Shown one piece after another: positions 26,095-35,316 of a stretch of 64,000 bases of DNA. The stretch is from Microthrixaceae bacterium (GTDB taxonomy: Bacteria; Actinomycetota; Acidimicrobiia; Acidimicrobiales; Acidimicrobilacustridaceae), in contig CANFQA010000001.1 of the NCBI GenBank assembly GCA_947449015.1, forward strand, positions 1-64,000, written 5' to 3'. The notes under the pieces were generated by a model. The model was given only the letters and a program-made list of their open reading frames with translations, was not told the DNA's origin and did not search any database. The translations under genes and the position numbers were made by a program. How positions within the stretch are numbered: the stretch's first letter is position 1; every line of letters starts with the position of its first letter.

Positions 26095-27225
26095 TCAGGG
26101 CGCCGGTGTCCGGAAGAGGTGGTCGCCAAGCCGTTGCAGTCCGTCGAGGTCGTGCACATCAGCATCGAGGAACGGTACGAGGCGTACCGGGGCCCCGGGG
26201 AGGGCTTCGGTGAGCGCTCTGAGGTGATCGACCTCGGTGGCGACCATGCGACTGGCTTCGAGCAGTGCGGTGGCCGCGGATTCCAGTGGAGTGCCGGCGA
26301 AATGTTCCAGTTCTTCCTGCAACTCATCGAGGGGGAGATCGGTGAATCTGGGGTGGACGCGGTTCACCACGAGCGCATCCACAGCGATTCCGGCAGTGGC
26401 GAGATCGTCGACGAACCCGGCAGCTTCTTCGGCCAGATCGCGTCGGGGCACGGTGACCAAGATGAACGTGGTGGCATCGGAGGTGAGCAGTTCGCGCACC
26501 GCGACAGCACGGGAGCGGAATCCGTCCTCCATGCCCTCGAAGTTGTTGAGGAACTCGATGACATCATCGACTACCGATGCCCCAACAAGCCGGGAGATAC
26601 TTCGCAACGCGGTTTGGGCTGCGAGGTTCACTGCCCGAGCAAGACCCCCGGAAGGCGCGACGAGCATCTTGTAGAGGCGATGGTCGAGGAATCGGGTGAT
26701 GCGGTTGGGGGCGTCGAGGAACTCGAGGGCGTTGGTGGTGGGCGGAGTGTCGACGATGACAAGATCGAATCGCTCGTCGCCGTGCAGTTCGAACAGCTTC
26801 TCCATAGCCATGTACTCATGGGTGCCCGAGAGTGCATCGGCGATGTTGCGGAAGAAGCGGTTCTCGAGGATCCGCTGGGCTTGTTGGGGGCTCGGCGCGT
26901 AGGTGGTGATGAGATTGGCGAAGGTGGCCCGAGTGTCGAGCATGACCGCCCACAGTTCGCCCGGCCAGGTGCCGGCCACCTGAAGCGGTTCCGAGCCGCG
27001 AGCGGCTTCAGTGTCGAGGCCCATGGCATCGGCGAGTCGGCGAGCTGGATCGATGGTGACCACGCAGACGCGGCTGCCCCGGTGAGCAGCTTCAAGCGCG
27101 AGCGCGGCTGAGGTTGTGGTTTTGCCGACACCGCCAGAGCCGACGCAGACGACAACATCATGCGCGGCCACCAGCGCCCCGATCGGATCGTCGGCCGCGA
27201 GAGTTGGTTCGGCTTGGGTGCCCAT
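26095..27225 (-). CDS. ArsA-like ATPase (Rv3680-type, second of a pair)
   Basis: The 376-residue P-loop ATPase has the deviant Walker A GSGGVGKTT near residue 30, switch motif IDPARRLADAMG and DLVIVDTPPT as Walker B-like switch II. It resembles Rv3680 of Mycobacterium, one of two ArsA-like proteins that work together. Fused anion pumps are excluded, because each gene has one domain. Its ATG overlaps the stop of the preceding ArsA-like gene as TGATG, so they are translated together. The 13-bp repeats follow its 3' end. Confidence 0.85.
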   Translation of the reverse strand: MGTQAEPTLAADDPIGALVAAHDVVVCVGSGGVGKTTTSAALALEAAHRGSRVCVVTIDPARRLADAMGLDTEAARGSEPLQVAGTWPGELWAVMLDTRATFANLITTYAPSPQQAQRILENRFFRNIADALSGTHEYMAMEKLFELHGDERFDLVIVDTPPTTNALEFLDAPNRITRFLDHRLYKMLVAPSGGLARAVNLAAQTALRSISRLVGASVVDDVIEFLNNFEGMEDGFRSRAVAVRELLTSDATTFILVTVPRRDLAEEAAGFVDDLATAGIAVDALVVNRVHPRFTDLPLDELQEELEHFAGTPLESAATALLEASRMVATEVDHLRALTEALPGAPVRLVPFLDADVHDLDGLQRLGDHLFRTPAP

Positions 27226-28211
27226 CAGGAGATCGATTCGTCGAGAGTCGTGATGCCGGCCAGGAGCGCATCGGTGAGGACCTCGAGATCATCGGGTCCG
27301 AGATCGGTGGTGAATCGGGCGGGCAGCGTGATGAGGGGTAACGGCAATTGCGCGACCAACCGTTCGATCTGGGTGCGTTGATGATCCACCCAGGTCATGC
27401 GGAATGTTGCAGCCGCGAGCATCGAATCGAGAAGTGCTTGATCGGAGTTGTCGCCCGAGCTGTCCTTCGCCCTTTCCTTCGCGCTTTTCTTCGAGTCGAC
27501 TGCGTCACCCAGTCCTTCGGGGAGCGCAGCGACGGAGTTGAGCACAACGGGACCGAGTTGCACGCCGACCTCATCTTCGAGAGCGAACGCGGTCTCAACC
27601 AGTTCGTTGATCGGTGTCTCCTCGGGCAGGGTGGCGAGAATGACCCGGCAGCGAGTGGGGTCGGCAAGCATGGCGAGCACATCATCGGCCTGGTTGGCGA
27701 TGGGGCCAGCGGTGACGGCCTCGCGCAGAACCGCCGGGGCGCGTAGGAACGACACCGCATGCCCGGCCGCGGGGGCATCGACGATGATCAGATCAGCGGT
27801 CTCGGCCACTTCGAGTTGCTTGACCCGACCGAGCACGAGCAAATCCCGGATTCCAGGAGCGGCAGTGGTGACCACGTCGAGAGCTCCTGAGCTCACCAGT
27901 CGTCGGGTCATTCGCGCCAGACCATGATCGGCCAAGTAATCGAGCAGTGCATCGTCGGGGGTTACCAGTCTTGCGCTGATCTCACCTTGCGTTTCATTGC
28001 CGGCCCGCAGCGTGGTTCCGGCGCTGGTGATCTCCGGCGCGGCGAACAGGTGAGAGAGGGCGCCACCGGGGGTGAGCCGCACAATGAGCACCGAACATCC
28101 GACCCGGGAGGCCGCTGCGGCAAGGGTCGCGCATATGGTGGTTTTGCCCACACCGCCCTTACCGGCGACGATGAGCACCCGTGATGCTGCGAAGAAGTGC
28201 GCAGGGTCCAT
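27225..28211 (-). CDS. ArsA-like ATPase (Rv3679-type, first of a pair)
   Basis: This 328-residue ArsA/GET3-like ATPase has Walker A AGKGGVGKTT near 17-26, LIIVDAPAAGHAVSFL as switch II, and LVTPDDALLDYLADHGLARM, matching the Rv3679-type partner. In mycobacteria the pair forms a complex linked to envelope properties. Here it is followed, one nucleotide shared, by the second ATPase gene, and it diverges from an NfeD gene and a WhiB gene. A similar ArsA-pair/WhiB neighbourhood exists at mycobacterial whiB4; that is from memory. Confidence 0.85.
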   Translation of the reverse strand: MDPAHFFAASRVLIVAGKGGVGKTTICATLAAAASRVGCSVLIVRLTPGGALSHLFAAPEITSAGTTLRAGNETQGEISARLVTPDDALLDYLADHGLARMTRRLVSSGALDVVTTAAPGIRDLLVLGRVKQLEVAETADLIIVDAPAAGHAVSFLRAPAVLREAVTAGPIANQADDVLAMLADPTRCRVILATLPEETPINELVETAFALEDEVGVQLGPVVLNSVAALPEGLGDAVDSKKSAKERAKDSSGDNSDQALLDSMLAAATFRMTWVDHQRTQIERLVAQLPLPLITLPARFTTDLGPDDLEVLTDALLAGITTLDESIS

Positions 28212-28246
28212 GTTCCCCTCGGAGGCTCGACGTGCGCAGACTACCC

Positions 28247-29599
28247 ATGACCGTGAGGATCCTCACTGCTGTGGCGCTGATCTTCGCGTCGCTCGGAGTT
28301 GTTCTGTCATCCTCGATCGCCGAAGCGCAGACCACCGATTCCGGAGGCGGAACCACTGGCACAGGCGGCGTCGTGACCGGCGATGTGGCCAATGATGGTC
28401 CGGGATTCGTGGCGGTGGTCGAGGCCGGTGGACTGCTCGATCCGGTGCTGATGGATTTCCTTCGTCACTCCATCACCGATGCCGAGAACCAGGGTGCGAC
28501 CGCGATCGTGTTCCAAATGGATTCCACCGGGGTGGTCGTCTCTGATGATGCGCTCGGTGCATTGCTTACTCAGATGCTTGAATCCTCGGTGCCGATCGCA
28601 GTGTGGGTGGGTCCGTCGGGTTCCGCCCTCACCAAGGGTGCGGCACAGTTCGTGGGCGCGGCTGATCAGGTCGGCATGGCCCCGGGCACAAAACTCGGCG
28701 ATGCCGGTGCGCCGGTCATCGATGGACTCAACATGAAGCGACTCACACCGATCACTGATCGCACTGTTGGGGCACAGGAGGCAGCCGACCTCGGCATCAC
28801 AACTGCAGCCGCTCCCACCATTGGTGATTTCGTGGTGAACCTTCCCGGTGTGCAGACCCGAGAGACCACCGCGGACAATGGTGAGACCCGGCGCGAACCG
28901 ATCACTCAGGTTCGATTCGGTCAGCTCTCATTGTTCTCACAACTCATGCACACCGTTGCTAGTCCGGCGGTTGCCTACTTGTTGCTCGTGGTCGGACTCG
29001 CGCTCATCATCTTTGAGCTGTTCACCGCTGGTGTTGGTGTGGCCGGCGTTGTCGGTGCCGGATCGTTCATCCTCGCTGGGTACGGCCTTGCTGTTCTGCC
29101 CGTGACTTGGTGGGGGCTTGCGCTTCTCGGGCTGTCGATGGTCGCATTCGCGATTGATGTGCAGACCGGTATTCCTCGGTTCTGGACCGGCGTCGGCGCT
29201 GTCATGTTCGTGGTTGGATCGTTCACCCTGTATGACGGCGTTTCACTCTCCTGGATCACGCTCGGCTTCGCGATCATCTCGGTGCTGCTCGCGTTCATCG
29301 CTGGTATGCCATCGATGGTGCGAACCCGTTTCTCCACGCCCACCATCGGGCGCGAGTGGATGATCGGCCAACTTGGTCGCGCTGTCACCGCTGTCGACCC
29401 CGATGGTGTGGTGCAGATCCGTGACGCGCTGTGGCGGGCATCGACCAACCGAGCCACGCCAATCGAAGAACTTGAGTCGGTGCGGGTTGTCTCCATTGAC
29501 GGACTGGTGCTTGAAGTGGAGCCGGAGACCGGCGGGGCCAAGGACTATCGGGACCGTTCCGGCGACAGTTCCGGCGACAGTTCCTCGGGCGCTAGTTAG
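28247..29599 (+). CDS. NfeD-like membrane protein with altered ClpP-type protease domain
   Basis: The protein has 450 residues: a signal-peptide-like N-terminus ending near AEAQ, a ClpP-class domain (about 45-220), four to five membrane helices (about 245-370), and a C-terminal OB-fold NfeD domain. Full-length NfeD proteases cut stomatin-like proteins. At the family's catalytic Ser loop, normally PSGARAASAG, the sequence reads PSGSALTKGA, so the Ser is apparently Lys. It may be a non-proteolytic stomatin partner. No stomatin gene is adjacent. A GTG five codons upstream is an alternative start. Confidence 0.75.
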   Translation: MTVRILTAVALIFASLGVVLSSSIAEAQTTDSGGGTTGTGGVVTGDVANDGPGFVAVVEAGGLLDPVLMDFLRHSITDAENQGATAIVFQMDSTGVVVSDDALGALLTQMLESSVPIAVWVGPSGSALTKGAAQFVGAADQVGMAPGTKLGDAGAPVIDGLNMKRLTPITDRTVGAQEAADLGITTAAAPTIGDFVVNLPGVQTRETTADNGETRREPITQVRFGQLSLFSQLMHTVASPAVAYLLLVVGLALIIFELFTAGVGVAGVVGAGSFILAGYGLAVLPVTWWGLALLGLSMVAFAIDVQTGIPRFWTGVGAVMFVVGSFTLYDGVSLSWITLGFAIISVLLAFIAGMPSMVRTRFSTPTIGREWMIGQLGRAVTAVDPDGVVQIRDALWRASTNRATPIEELESVRVVSIDGLVLEVEPETGGAKDYRDRSGDSSGDSSSGAS

Positions 29600-29638
29600 C
29601 GCTAAAACACAGAGACATTCGTCACATTTTCGTCTTGC

Positions 29639-29680
29639 AGTGTGTCATCGGACACACTACGTTCCCCTCTCGGAGAGGGG
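29639..29680 (+). promoter_or_regulatory. Two inverted repeats in the WhiB leader
   Basis: The perfect palindrome AGTGTGTC-ATCG-GACACACT (29639-29658) is followed by CCCCTCT-CGG-AGAGGGG (29664-29680), ending 11 bp before the WhiB GTG start. The first looks like a dimer binding site. The second could be a leader hairpin around the ribosome-binding region. No transcript data are available. Confidence 0.6.
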
Positions 29681-29691
29681 GCTGGCCCACC

Positions 29692-29967
29692 GTGAGTGCA
29701 CAGCAAATCGCGCAACCCATTGAGGAGAACTGGCAGATCCGGGCCGCGTGCCGCGGACCCCATGCCACGGTGTTCTTCCCACCGGCACAGTTCGAGCGCA
29801 AGGAGGACAAACTCCGGCGTGAGGCACGAGCCAAGGAGATTTGTGTCGACTGCAGTGTTCGCTCTGCCTGTCTCGAGTACGCCATTGAGATCCGTGAGCC
29901 CCATGGCATCTGGGGCGGACTCAACGAAGCGGAGCGACGCCAGTTGCTGGCGGAGCAGATGAGCTGA
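29692..29967 (+). CDS. WhiB-family iron-sulfur transcription regulator
   Basis: This 91-residue actinobacterial regulator has the four cysteines C20, C51, C54 and C60 that bind a [4Fe-4S] cluster, followed by the GIWGG turn (72-76) and a short basic tail. WhiB proteins bind primary sigma factors and respond to redox gases. The start is the GTG after a GGGGGC run. Neighbouring ArsA-like genes recall whiB4 of mycobacteria, but sequence alone does not fix the subgroup. Confidence 0.93.
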   Translation: MSAQQIAQPIEENWQIRAACRGPHATVFFPPAQFERKEDKLRREARAKEICVDCSVRSACLEYAIEIREPHGIWGGLNEAERRQLLAEQMS

Positions 29968-30079
29968 AGCTCCGCATATGTACTGCGACGCCTGTTCGGG
30001 GGGACGGGTGATCGCTGCAGACCCGGCGCTGGGAACGGTTCGTCCGACCCAGCGCCGGTGCATTTCTCGGACAATGACT

Positions 30080-30793
30080 TCAGGGGTGACGACGACGCCA
30101 GCGCAGTCGGTTCACTCGGCGCATAAGTCTGTTTCCGGAGTTGAGCGGTGGCACCTTCCACGGCGGCAACGCCTCCGGATCGAATCCCATCGCCGTGACC
30201 AACGCGGGGATGATCGAACCGTGTGACTCCATTGCATCCTCGTACCCCAACCACCGCAGCGCCGGGAACAGCGCATCAAGGCTGTCAACGTCAAGCAGCC
30301 ATGTGTCGGGTCCGAGATAGAGATGGGATCTGGAGTCAGTGCTCTCCTGAAGTGAATTCGCCTTCATCCATTTGCGGTACGAGCGCAGAAAGTCCTCGGG
30401 GTCTCGGCGTACGACGATGTACTCAGGTTCGTAGGCGCCGAGAAGCGATTGGAATCGATCGACCTCATCGGGAAATCGAAGAAGCGAGAGATCCTCACTC
30501 GAAATGATGATGTCCTCACCGTTGAGTTGCTTTTCGATGTGTTCGCGGATGAGTTTCTGATGCCCGGGGTCAGCCCAGTTCTTCTCGATGCTTCTGCCCT
30601 CGAAAGTCCGTTCTGGGCGCATGGACAAGAGTGGAAACTCGAAATGCGATGAGGGCGTGGGGTTCTGATACATGCTCTCGTAGAACCTGAACCCGGTCAC
30701 CTTCTGGATCTCATTGCGGTTCATTCGAGCCCAGCGCTGGAATGTAGTGGTTCCAGTCTTATGGGTGCCGATGTGAACGATCGCTCTAGGCAT
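30080..30793 (-). CDS. Sulfotransferase-family protein
   Basis: A 237-residue protein with an N-terminal 5'-phosphosulfate loop, IVHIGTHKTGTTTFQ (residues 4-18), a central acidic SSEDLSLL segment and YIVVRRDPEDFLRSYRKWM, which supplies the 3'-phosphate-binding Arg/Ser. It likely transfers sulfate from PAPS to a sugar, lipid or other small molecule. The start is the ATG before this loop, since longer upstream reading covers the FxsA gene. It stands alone on its strand next to the divergent FxsA gene. Confidence 0.8.
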   Translation of the reverse strand: MPRAIVHIGTHKTGTTTFQRWARMNRNEIQKVTGFRFYESMYQNPTPSSHFEFPLLSMRPERTFEGRSIEKNWADPGHQKLIREHIEKQLNGEDIIISSEDLSLLRFPDEVDRFQSLLGAYEPEYIVVRRDPEDFLRSYRKWMKANSLQESTDSRSHLYLGPDTWLLDVDSLDALFPALRWLGYEDAMESHGSIIPALVTAMGFDPEALPPWKVPPLNSGNRLMRRVNRLRWRRRHP

Positions 30794-30866
30794 GGATGAA
30801 CAGTAGGCCCTGTCCGATGCGAAGACGCGAGCACCTCGTTCAACCTCCCACCGATAGCATCGGCCC

Positions 30867-31355
30867 ATGTTTGTTGTGCTGTTCCTGCTCTTCGTGGTGG
30901 CGCCGCTCGTCGAGTTGTATGTGCTGGTGCAGGTGGCCCATCTCATTGGGTTGCTGCCCGCTCTTGGGCTGCTGGTGGTGCTGAGTCTGTTTGGCGCTTG
31001 GCTGGTCAAACGCGAGGGGCTCATCGTCATCCGACGGTTGCGCAACGCGCTGTCCGCCGGTGAGATGCCGACCGATTCGTTGGTTGACGGCGGGCTCATC
31101 GTCATCGCCGGTGCGCTCTGCATCGTTCCGGGTTTCCTGAGCGATTCCATCGGTCTGCTGTTGCTGGTGCCTCCTGTACGTGCCCCCGTTCGCAAACGTC
31201 TCATCGCAAGGTGGAGCATCGGCGGTGCAAGACGAATGACAGGTCGATTCAGCAGCAGTGCCGTCATCGAGGTCGATTATCTCGGTGACATCACACCAAA
31301 CCGTACGAGTCCCAAACGGCCTATCGCTGAGCTCGAACCCGGCACCGATCAGTGA
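30867..31355 (+). CDS. fxsA: FxsA family membrane protein
   Basis: This 162-residue protein matches FxsA. The N-terminal membrane spans (1-19 and 25-46) have the conserved PLVELYVLVQVAHLIGLLPAL and SLFGAWLVKREGL. A third span contains IVIAGALCIVPGFLSDSIGLLLLVPPVR. The cytoplasmic tail is polar. In E. coli FxsA overproduction blocks exclusion of T7 by the F plasmid; its normal role is unclear. Its stop overlaps the next gene's GTG (GTGA). Confidence 0.9.
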   Translation: MFVVLFLLFVVAPLVELYVLVQVAHLIGLLPALGLLVVLSLFGAWLVKREGLIVIRRLRNALSAGEMPTDSLVDGGLIVIAGALCIVPGFLSDSIGLLLLVPPVRAPVRKRLIARWSIGGARRMTGRFSSSAVIEVDYLGDITPNRTSPKRPIAELEPGTDQ

Positions 31356-32206
31356 CCACGACCGAATCTGCCGATGGCCCCATAAGGCCGGATCTCCTGC
31401 CAGGTGTTGCACGGGCGCTCTCGCCGCTGGTGCGTCGCATCCTCGCCCCGAACCCGGGACGCATGACCGGCCCTGGCACGAATACCTACTTGGTGGGTGT
31501 TGACGAAATCGCGGTGATCGACCCGGGTCCCGATGATGCATCTCATCTCGAGGCCATCGTCGGTTGTGGCGGCGATCGCATCCGGTGGATCCTGTGCACG
31601 CATACCCATCCCGATCACGCTCCCGGGGCGGCTGCGCTGCGCGCCGCCACTGGTGCTGAGGTGTTGGCGTTCCGCAGTCGTGACGGCCTCAAAGTCGACC
31701 GCCGTATCGAGCAGGGCTTCCGCATCGATGCCACTGAGTTCCGCCTCACCGCGCACCACACACCGGGCCATGCATCGAATCATCTGTGTTTTCTGCTTGA
31801 GGAGGAGCGCATGCTTTTCTCTGGTGACCACGTGATGGAGGGATCCACCGTTGTCATCAAGCCACCCGATGGTGACATGGCTGCCTATCTCGATTCGCTG
31901 GCCCGTGTGCGGGCGTTGCGTCTGCGATCGATCGCGCCAGGCCATGGACATCTCATCACTGAACCCAACCGGGTTATCGACTGGTACATCGAACACCGCC
32001 TCGAGCGCGAGGCGCAGGTGTTGGCCTGCGTGAAACGGGACAAGAAGATCCGCATCTCCGCGGTGGTCGACGAGCTCTATGTCGGCCTTGTTCCCGAACT
32101 GGTGCCCATGGCACGTCGTTCGGTCCACGCCCATCTGCTCAAACTTGCCGCGGAGGATCGTGTGCGCGGTCGCACCCTCACCGGCGACTGGGTCATTGTG
32201 CGCTAA
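31352..32206 (+). CDS. MBL-fold metallo-hydrolase (LACTB2-like)
   Basis: The 284-residue metallo-beta-lactamase-fold protein has H84-T-H86-P-D88-H89 as the zinc motif, HHTPGHASNHLCFLLEEE, and FSGDHVM. A C-terminal helical extension (about 205-284, EREAQVLACVKRDKKIRISAVVDELY) is typical of LACTB2-type hydrolases, some of which act on RNA. The substrate is unassigned. The start is GTG inside the FxsA stop, so translation is coupled. Probably cotranscribed with fxsA. Confidence 0.87.
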   Translation: MTTTESADGPIRPDLLPGVARALSPLVRRILAPNPGRMTGPGTNTYLVGVDEIAVIDPGPDDASHLEAIVGCGGDRIRWILCTHTHPDHAPGAAALRAATGAEVLAFRSRDGLKVDRRIEQGFRIDATEFRLTAHHTPGHASNHLCFLLEEERMLFSGDHVMEGSTVVIKPPDGDMAAYLDSLARVRALRLRSIAPGHGHLITEPNRVIDWYIEHRLEREAQVLACVKRDKKIRISAVVDELYVGLVPELVPMARRSVHAHLLKLAAEDRVRGRTLTGDWVIVR

Positions 32207-32216
32207 CACCCACGGA

Positions 32217-33629
32217 TTACTCTGGGGGTCGTTCCGGGAACCGATCGACCCGTGAGAGTGCGGGGAACAGCACCGACCAGATGCCGACCACGCCGAGTGT
32301 GGCAATGCCGCCAAGAACCACAGCTGGTCCTGTGCCAAAGAGCTGACCGGCGACGCCGGATTCGAAGGCACCGAGCTCGTTGGAGGCACCGAGGAAGACT
32401 CCTTCGACAGCCATGACACGACCTCGGGCGGCACTGGGAGTGACCAGAGGAACAAGCGTGCCGCGGATGAACACGCTCACTGAGTCGACTGCGCTGAGCA
32501 GGAGCATGGCGAGGAACGCAACGGTGAAGTTGTGGGTGACCCCGAGGACGATCGTGAAGATCCCGAACAGCGCCACGACCACGAACAGCGTGGGGCCGAT
32601 GCGGCGACGCAGCGGTCGGGCGCTTAGCCAGAAGGTCACCGTGGCTGCACCGATGCCGCCCGCCGCGCGCAGCCAGCCGAGCCCCACAGCATTGACATGG
32701 AGCTGTTTGGAGGCGATGGCGGGAAGAAGTGCCACTGCGCCACCGAACAGCACGGCAAACAGATCCAGCGAGATGGCGCCGAGCAGGATGGGATTGCCTT
32801 TGATGACCCGGAACCCCTCCGAGGCCTCGTGCCAGCGGCTTTGAGGTTCCTCGTCGGCGCTGGCCGTGCTGGCATCGTTAGCGCTGCCGTCGGTGCTCGT
32901 GGGCTCCGAGTGGTCGAGCGTGTGGGCGAATGCTTCAGCAGTGGCGTCGAGCAGTTCCGCCGGGCGGGTTTCGTCGGCCAGATCGACGAGCGCAGCGGAG
33001 GCCGGACTGTTGATCGACGGCTCGCTTTGTCGATGCTCCATGCGCGGGGCGAAGCGGATGACGATCGCCCCGCCAGCGGTGAGGACCATGCAGGCGACGA
33101 AGGGCCATGAGGGTGACGCCACATAGAGGAAGCCGGCAAGCACCGGACCGATGATGACCGAGGTCTGCCAACCGGCGATATTGAAGGCGGTGAGTCGGGG
33201 CAGCCCACCCTCGGGGGCGAAGTCGGCGGGCATCGAACGGATGGCCGGGTTGACGAATGCCCGGGCGGTGCCGAACGCCAGCACGAGCGCGAAAATCGGC
33301 ACCGTCTGCCGGTTTCCGGATCCGGCGTACCAAGCGAGTGCGGCGCAGCAGATCATTTCGCCAACGAGTCCGATCGAGACGATGCGTCGGCGGTCGAATC
33401 GATCGGCGAATGAACCGGTGACGGTCATCAGCACCATGGCCGGGAGGAACTCCGCGAGTCCGAGCAGACCGAGATCGAGATCACGGCCTGAGAGGTCGTA
33501 GAGCAGGATGCCCAGCGCAGTGACCTGGATGATGGCCGCCATGCTCGCCATGGTTGAGGCGGTCAGCAATACCGCGACGCCTCGTGTGCGCAGCAGTTGT
33601 GAAGCGGTGGGGATCTGGTTGTCAGTCAC
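32217..33629 (-). CDS. MFS transporter (EntS/MFS_3-like)
   Basis: This 470-residue protein has about twelve hydrophobic spans and the MFS loop GSFADRFDRRRIVSIGLVG after span 2. A long hydrophilic central loop (about 210-270, rich in Ser, Asp and Glu) separates the halves. DRFDRR matches the class found in drug and siderophore exporters such as EntS. The substrate is unknown. It lies 5 nt before the MBL gene on the same strand, in the order orn-MBL-MFS. Confidence 0.85.
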   Translation of the reverse strand: MTDNQIPTASQLLRTRGVAVLLTASTMASMAAIIQVTALGILLYDLSGRDLDLGLLGLAEFLPAMVLMTVTGSFADRFDRRRIVSIGLVGEMICCAALAWYAGSGNRQTVPIFALVLAFGTARAFVNPAIRSMPADFAPEGGLPRLTAFNIAGWQTSVIIGPVLAGFLYVASPSWPFVACMVLTAGGAIVIRFAPRMEHRQSEPSINSPASAALVDLADETRPAELLDATAEAFAHTLDHSEPTSTDGSANDASTASADEEPQSRWHEASEGFRVIKGNPILLGAISLDLFAVLFGGAVALLPAIASKQLHVNAVGLGWLRAAGGIGAATVTFWLSARPLRRRIGPTLFVVVALFGIFTIVLGVTHNFTVAFLAMLLLSAVDSVSVFIRGTLVPLVTPSAARGRVMAVEGVFLGASNELGAFESGVAGQLFGTGPAVVLGGIATLGVVGIWSVLFPALSRVDRFPERPPE

Positions 33630-33634
33630 CGGGC

Positions 33635-34744
33635 TCAGTGGGCGACGCGGTATTCGAGACCGCTGTCGGTCTGACGTCGCTCAGCCCGCTCGTCGAGTCG
33701 CAGATGCTCGAGGTGGGCATAGGTCTCGCTATCGGCCATGGGGCCGCGGCTGCGTTCGGAGAAGAGGAATTCCGACCAGCGGGTGACCGGGGCCCACTGC
33801 GCCTCCGGGGCAGCATCGATGAGCTGCTGAAGACGGTCGGCGTGATGATCCTTGATGGCCTCGCATCGACCGGCGAGGTCGCCGAAGGGATGGCCATGGG
33901 CTGGCAGCACCTGGGTCACGCCCTCGATGGCGGCAACCTTGTCGAGATTGCGCAGATAGTTGGCGAGGGGATCGCCGCCCATGAACCCGGCGATATGCGG
34001 GGTGATGGTGGGAAGCACATGATCGCCAGACAGCAGGACGCCATCTTCGGGAGACCACATGCAGAGATGGTCATGGGTATGGCCCGGGGTGAACACCGCC
34101 ACCCAGTCGCGGTCGCCGAGACGCACGATGTCGGCATCGTCAACCACGATGGTGGGTCGCGGTGCGCGCATCCAGGACAATTCTTCGATTCGTCCGTCGT
34201 CGATAGCAGCGCGCAGACGATCGCGGAACGCCTTGAATCCGGGGAACTGCAGTTCCATCTCCTGCTCATCGGTACCGGCCACCGCGTCGAGCAGCGTGCC
34301 GACCTCACTGGCATCGGCGGGGTCGAGCGGTTCGAGCGGGCGCTCGTCGAGGTCGAGCAGGTCGGTCCACTTGCGGAACATCGTGGAGGTCAGGACCTCG
34401 GAGTGCGCTTCCTCGACGAGGCGATGGGCGCCGCCGAAATGATCGGGATGCGAGTGGGTGATGAAGGTGGTGTGCACCCGTGCCAGTGGGATTCCGGCCG
34501 CCTTCAGGCGAGCCTGCAGTGCCTCCCAGGATGCGTCGCTGGGCAGGCCGGGATCGACGAGCGTGAAGCCGCGGGAATCTTCAATCGCGTAGGTGTTGAC
34601 ATGACCGAGGCCGGTGAAATCAGTGGGGAGTTGCAGGCGCAGGATGCCACGGGCGACTTCAATGATCTCCTCGGAGGCGTCCTCCTGCTCCTGGCGGGGC
34701 ACCCGCAGGGGAGGTTGCGCCGCGTGATCATGGTTATGACTCAT
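33635..34744 (-). CDS. MBL-fold metallo-hydrolase
   Basis: The 369-residue protein has the zinc motif H97-S-H99-P-D101-H102, VFTPGHTHDHLCMWSPEDGVLLSGDHVLP with the third His and bridging Asp, and HGHPFGDL. The C-terminal helical region matches the beta-lactamase-like group that degrades acyl or thioester compounds. Its N-terminus is His-rich (MSHNHDH). The start overlaps the oligoribonuclease gene by 11 nt. Together with the fxsA-linked gene, two MBL proteins lie within 3 kb. Confidence 0.85.
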   Translation of the reverse strand: MSHNHDHAAQPPLRVPRQEQEDASEEIIEVARGILRLQLPTDFTGLGHVNTYAIEDSRGFTLVDPGLPSDASWEALQARLKAAGIPLARVHTTFITHSHPDHFGGAHRLVEEAHSEVLTSTMFRKWTDLLDLDERPLEPLDPADASEVGTLLDAVAGTDEQEMELQFPGFKAFRDRLRAAIDDGRIEELSWMRAPRPTIVVDDADIVRLGDRDWVAVFTPGHTHDHLCMWSPEDGVLLSGDHVLPTITPHIAGFMGGDPLANYLRNLDKVAAIEGVTQVLPAHGHPFGDLAGRCEAIKDHHADRLQQLIDAAPEAQWAPVTRWSEFLFSERSRGPMADSETYAHLEHLRLDERAERRQTDSGLEYRVAH

Positions 34745-35282
34745 CGGATTCCGTTCGGCAGAAGACATCACGGTAATAGCGCAGTTCCTGGACGCTCTCT
34801 CGGATGTCGTCCATGGCCCGGTGGCCCTCGCCTTTGCGGGGGGCCTTGCCGAGCAGCACCGGATTCCATCGCTTCATGAGTTCTTTGATGGTGGAGACAT
34901 CCACGCTGCGGTAGTGCAGGAAGTTCTCAATATCGGGCAGGTACTGGGCGAGGAATCGACGATCAGTGCCGATGGAGTTTCCGCACAGGGGTACAGATCT
35001 TGCTTCACCGATGTGCTCATGAAGGAAGGCGAGCGTCTTCGCACCGGCTTCTTCAAGGGTGATAGTGGAGGAGCGGATTTCTTCGAGCAGCCCGCTGCGG
35101 GTGTGCATCGAGGTGACGAAATCGTCCATCTCGGCGAGGGCCTCAGGGCCTTGATGGATGACCAGGTCAGGGCCTTCGGCGATGAGTTCGAGGTTGTCGT
35201 CGGTGATGAGCGTGGCAATCTCGACAATGACATGACGTCCCGGTTCCAAACCGGTCATCTCAAGATCCATCCAAGCGAGCAC
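34734..35282 (-). CDS. orn: Oligoribonuclease
   Basis: A 182-residue DEDDh exonuclease that degrades 2-5 nt RNA and linear pGpG. It starts MLAWMDLEMTGLEPG (first DxE), has CGNSIGTDRRFLAQYLPDIENFLHYRSVDVSTIKEL, and ends with HRAMDDIRESVQELRYYR (the H-x4-D pair). GTG is the start. The length is typical. Its end overlaps the following MBL gene. Confidence 0.96.
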   Translation of the reverse strand: MLAWMDLEMTGLEPGRHVIVEIATLITDDNLELIAEGPDLVIHQGPEALAEMDDFVTSMHTRSGLLEEIRSSTITLEEAGAKTLAFLHEHIGEARSVPLCGNSIGTDRRFLAQYLPDIENFLHYRSVDVSTIKELMKRWNPVLLGKAPRKGEGHRAMDDIRESVQELRYYRDVFCRTESDES

Positions 35283-35316
35283 GCAGTGATCCTACGTTGC
35301 CCTCTACGATCCCGCG

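Noticed and set aside
25780..27111. Long plus-strand reading frame of 443 codons across the 13-bp array
   Set aside because: It is antisense to the ArsA-like gene and crosses a repeat whose unit is not a multiple of three. It gives only repeated GVNGRSQRAEST-like residues.
26095..28211. Arsenite-resistance operon
   Set aside because: There is no arsB, arsC or ArsR gene; the ATPases match the paired Rv3679/Rv3680 type.
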